From: Fervidobacterium sp.
GTDB lineage: Bacteria > Thermotogota > Thermotogae > Thermotogales > Fervidobacteriaceae
NCBI GenBank assembly: GCA_003522805.1
Contig: DPIB01000022.1
Span: forward strand, 1 to 7,328
DNA length: 7,328 nt
Direction: 5' to 3'
The position numbers and the translations under genes are program-made. The notes under the pieces are model-generated. The model saw nothing but the letters and a program-made list of their open reading frames with translations. It had not been told where the DNA came from and made no database searches. Positions 5,169 to 7,328 of this stretch are shown here, in pieces (the first letter of the stretch is position 1; each line of letters starts with the position of its first letter).

Positions 5169-7187
5169 TCATACTTCATAATTAACAAGCACGATTAGGA
5201 AATCAGCTGGGAGTAAGTTGAGTGGTATCACATTTGTACCTGAAATTGGTAGTTTTTTCTTCCCGTATCTGCTGATGACTACAACATTTTCAACTTCTAT
5301 ACTCCTGCCTGCAGTTTCACTTACAAACACTTCTATATATCTTTCATGAACAAGGTCGAGATTCCCCAAGACGATGAATCCTTTTTCTTCTTTCCAGAAG
5401 CTATAATTTGCAGTGAATCCATCCTGATAGTTTAGATAGGCATATCTGAACTCTCCTGAATAGAGGTCTGATAGTTCATTCCTAAGCTTCAATAACCATT
5501 TCAGATAGTTGTACATACTTCCGTCTGCATTGTTCCAATGCATGGCATAGTAGTCGAAGAATGCAAGCTTACCATAAAACTGGTCATCGGGTGGCAGTAT
5601 CGTTTTGCCATATATCGTGTTGTCAAGGCCGAGATTCATGGGTTGGAGCTCTTCGATCTCCTGACCACTATTAATATACGGTATCGCATTGGGTGCGAGG
5701 TAAAGGAGTGCAGGTGCTAAGTATTTCAATTTACTGCCATTCTCTCGAGCTACGATCCTTGGCGTGTCTGGTGTTTCGCAGGATGCAATAAAAGGCACGA
5801 CAAGATTTGGTACAGTTTCTTCTATGAATTCGTAAAATTCCCTTGATCTTACGACCACATACCAACTGTTGCCAAGTATACATTCGTAGCCTTCGTTTTT
5901 TGCCTTTACATCGTTCTTCATTTCGAGCTCTTCTGCTATAAGCCCAAAGGCTGGATCGATTGATTTTGCCTTGGAAATGATCATGTCTTGTAATTCTGAC
6001 GGCAATGCATGGCCCATGTCTATCCTTGCCCCGTCTATACCATACCTTTTTTGGTACGTAGGAATTATGTCTGAAAGGTATTCCCAGAGTGGTATATTGG
6101 GCTCATTGCCAGGGAATTTACTCGATTTTACTACATCGAATAGTACGTACGGTGGTTGGTCTTTCGATATGTATCTTTGACTCAATGCTGGGTGGTCTAA
6201 ATACAGTCTGAGAAACGTTGCATCGTCCCAAGTGGGCTGTGGGTCGTTGACCCAATCTGAAAAGCCTGGAGGTGTGATGATGCCAAATTCCTTGGCAATG
6301 TTCGATAGTACGCTACCATCCATGTGCTTTACCTTTTCCCACTTTTCTGGGTCTATCTTGTCTGGAGATAACGTAAATTTACCGAGGTGTTTTTTGACTT
6401 CTTCGTTTGAATATATGATATCCAAATCGTCTGGATCAGGAATTTTGAATGGTAGTTCTGGTACGTACGGTGGTTTGTAGCTCGCAAGTTCTTCTATCTT
6501 TATCCAGTAGAACCAATCTGGATGTTCTTTTATTAAGTCACTATCTCTTGAAGCGGTGCGAGGTATAAAGTCGAGCACAATGCGTATACCAAGTAGGTGT
6601 GCAGCCTGAACAAGTGCCTTGAACTGTTCTTGCACATCCATGCCATCCAAGAGTGGGTCGGCATACGAATCGTCAAGTTCTATTGGGTTTTTCACTGCAT
6701 ACGGCGAGCCTATCTCACCTTTTTTGAATATGTTACTCATTTTGGAAATGGGTAGCATATACAGAACATTGATTCCCAAATTCTTTAGATAAGGCAGTAA
6801 CGCGATCATTTTCAAAAACGTTCCTGATTCACGATAACCGAATATATCTTCAGGTTCGAATGGGCCAAATCCTTTGTGGTTGTAAGCAACGGTCGCCCTT
6901 GGTAATGCGCCGTACATCTTTGAACTCATGAGCCAACTTGCATCTTTCTCACCTCTGAGCTGCGCAAGTGACTTTGAATAATCAGCTCCATTATTGTTTT
7001 GCACTATTTGCTCTATTACTAATGAAAAGTATTCATATGGATCTACAAAGCACGAACCATCTTTCATGGAAAGCTTTCCACCATATTGTGAAAAACTATG
7101 CTCAATCCACTGTTTTGGAAGTGCGTACAATGTCTTACCAGTAATCTTACTTTTGAGAAATGCTTGTAGATTTTTCAGTTCAACCAT
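5169..7187 (-). CDS. mmtA: Maltosyltransferase, GH13 family (maltodextrin glycosyltransferase)
   Basis: The 672-residue protein resembles Thermotoga maritima maltosyltransferase (about 639 residues) along its length as I recall it. That enzyme moves maltosyl units between malto-oligosaccharides without hydrolysis. There is no signal peptide, so it should act in the cytoplasm on imported maltodextrin or stored glucan. An N-terminal domain (about 1-120) includes SLPR-like ALPRATVAYNHKG (94-106). The catalytic barrel spans about 121-555 and a beta-rich domain ends the protein. GARID (386-390) gives the nucleophile Asp390; LIAEELE (416-422) gives the acid/base, likely Glu419. Region I is DFIPRTAS (206-213), without the usual Asn-His, and region IV is SCETPDTPR (469-477) in place of Asn-His-Asp. 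I start at ATG 7187 because GGAGGAGG lies 8 nt upstream; an in-frame TTG at 7217 has no such site. The nearest genes are tRNAs, so the context gives no pathway partner. Confidence 0.92.
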   Translation of the reverse strand: MVELKNLQAFLKSKITGKTLYALPKQWIEHSFSQYGGKLSMKDGSCFVDPYEYFSLVIEQIVQNNNGADYSKSLAQLRGEKDASWLMSSKMYGALPRATVAYNHKGFGPFEPEDIFGYRESGTFLKMIALLPYLKNLGINVLYMLPISKMSNIFKKGEIGSPYAVKNPIELDDSYADPLLDGMDVQEQFKALVQAAHLLGIRIVLDFIPRTASRDSDLIKEHPDWFYWIKIEELASYKPPYVPELPFKIPDPDDLDIIYSNEEVKKHLGKFTLSPDKIDPEKWEKVKHMDGSVLSNIAKEFGIITPPGFSDWVNDPQPTWDDATFLRLYLDHPALSQRYISKDQPPYVLFDVVKSSKFPGNEPNIPLWEYLSDIIPTYQKRYGIDGARIDMGHALPSELQDMIISKAKSIDPAFGLIAEELEMKNDVKAKNEGYECILGNSWYVVVRSREFYEFIEETVPNLVVPFIASCETPDTPRIVARENGSKLKYLAPALLYLAPNAIPYINSGQEIEELQPMNLGLDNTIYGKTILPPDDQFYGKLAFFDYYAMHWNNADGSMYNYLKWLLKLRNELSDLYSGEFRYAYLNYQDGFTANYSFWKEEKGFIVLGNLDLVHERYIEVFVSETAGRSIEVENVVVISRYGKKKLPISGTNVIPLNLLPADFLIVLVNYEV

Positions 7188-7195
7188 TAAATAGA

Positions 7196-7203
7196 CCTCC
7201 TCC
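7196..7203 (-). promoter_or_regulatory. Ribosome binding site that fixes the mmtA start
   Basis: GGAGGAGG on the minus strand ends 8 nt before ATG 7187. The reading frame is open ten codons further upstream to a TTG at 7217, but this strong site would then lie inside the coding region, and nothing similar precedes the TTG. The start is therefore set at 7187. Confidence 0.88.
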
Positions 7204-7225
7204 ACTATCATCTTCAAGTGTCGTC

Positions 7226-7254
7226 ACTATATGTTACTCACATATCCTTGACTA
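7226..7254 (-). promoter_or_regulatory. Possible mmtA promoter, divergent from tRNA-Ser
   Basis: Minus strand: TAGTCA (7254-7249; four of six bases of the -35 consensus) and TATAGT (7231-7226; five of six of the -10) are 17 bp apart. The start would be near 7219, giving a leader of about 32 nt. Its -35 box overlaps the -35 box of the divergent tRNA-Ser promoter, and a 6-5-6 inverted repeat fills most of the spacer. Confidence 0.5.
7229..7245. repeat. Inverted repeat in the mmtA promoter, candidate operator
   Basis: ATATGT (7229-7234), TACTC, ACATAT (7240-7245) is a perfect 6-5-6 inverted repeat. It covers the upstream edge of the putative mmtA -10 box and most of the spacer, and ends two bases before the tRNA-Ser -35 box. 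The placement fits a repressor site controlling a sugar-metabolism gene, but no regulator gene is in the window. Confidence 0.5.
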
Positions 7255-7276
7255 AACATCACTTTTGTTGTATAAT
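7248..7276 (+). promoter_or_regulatory. Promoter of tRNA-Ser
   Basis: TTGACT (7248-7253), a 17-bp spacer and a perfect TATAAT (7271-7276). The predicted start near 7284 leaves a leader of about 7 nt before the tRNA. This is one of the strongest promoter matches in the window, as expected for a stable RNA gene. Confidence 0.88.
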
Positions 7277-7290
7277 TTAGCTCGCTGGAC

Positions 7291-7328
7291 GGAGGTGTGT
7301 CCGAATTGGCTAAGGAGCCGGTCTTGAA
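7291..7328 (+). tRNA. tRNA-Ser (anticodon UGA), partial
   Basis: The 5' half of a tRNA, cut by the window end just after the anticodon. The acceptor strand is GGAGGTG (7291-7297), followed by T8-G9 and the serine-type D arm TCCGAATTGGCTAAGGA. The 5' half of the anticodon stem CCGGT is followed by C, T and anticodon TGA (7325-7327). The motif TCCGA plus GGAGCCGGTCTTGAA is characteristic of bacterial tRNA-Ser(UGA). The long variable arm expected for tRNA-Ser is outside the window. Confidence 0.9.

Noticed and set aside
5169..7217. Longer mmtA reading starting at a TTG (7217), adding ten residues.
   Set aside because: No ribosome binding site precedes the TTG, whereas GGAGGAGG sits 8 nt before ATG 7187; the extra residues also lie outside the match to the known family.
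1..7328. Search by eye for a CRISPR array, insertion sequence, integrase, attachment site at the tRNAs, or defence or toxin genes.
   Set aside because: No repeat-spacer pattern, transposase or integrase motif, or duplicated tRNA 3' end was seen; the coding space is fully used by housekeeping genes and mmtA.

Overview
The window reads as a chromosomal segment from a thermophilic bacterium of the order Thermotogales. EF-Tu, EF-G and the short S10 fragment resemble Thermotoga and Fervidobacterium proteins as I remember them. The large gene on the right matches the maltosyltransferase known from Thermotoga maritima, an enzyme with a narrow distribution. The tRNA stems are very GC-rich in a moderate-GC background, as expected for a thermophile. 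My genus guess is Fervidobacterium or a close relative. It is an inference from memory, not from a search.

Left part (1-4554, minus strand): the streptomycin operon, rpsL-rpsG-fusA-tuf, runs on into rpsJ, the first gene of the S10 ribosomal protein cluster. The window edge cuts rpsJ after 60 codons. Spacers are short (12, 57, 70 and 76 nt) and every gene has a strong GGAGG-type ribosome binding site. A well-spaced sigma-A-type promoter lies just upstream of rpsL (-35 at 4613-4618, -10 at 4590-4595). A possible weak internal promoter precedes tuf, and a GC hairpin of 6 bp with a 3-nt loop sits between tuf and rpsJ.

Middle (4555-5168): no protein gene. It holds tRNA-Val(GAC) and tRNA-Gln(UUG), both minus strand with encoded CCA, a near-consensus promoter before tRNA-Val, a possible separate promoter before tRNA-Gln embedded in a 13-bp inverted repeat, and an intrinsic terminator after tRNA-Gln. 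A second, looser hairpin abuts the rpsL promoter.

Right part (5169-7328): a 672-residue GH13-type maltosyltransferase gene (mmtA) on the minus strand, then a partial tRNA-Ser(UGA) on the plus strand running off the window. Their promoters are divergent and share the -35 region; a 6-5-6 inverted repeat lies inside the putative mmtA promoter and could be an operator.

Functionally the window is mostly translation machinery: two elongation factors, three 30S proteins and three tRNAs, plus one enzyme of maltodextrin metabolism. I found no mobile element, CRISPR array, toxin-antitoxin pair or defence cassette, and nothing that amounts to a previously undescribed system. The points worth following are regulatory: the tuf-rpsJ hairpin, the shared divergent promoter region, the hairpins around the tRNAs, and the atypical catalytic motifs of the maltosyltransferase.
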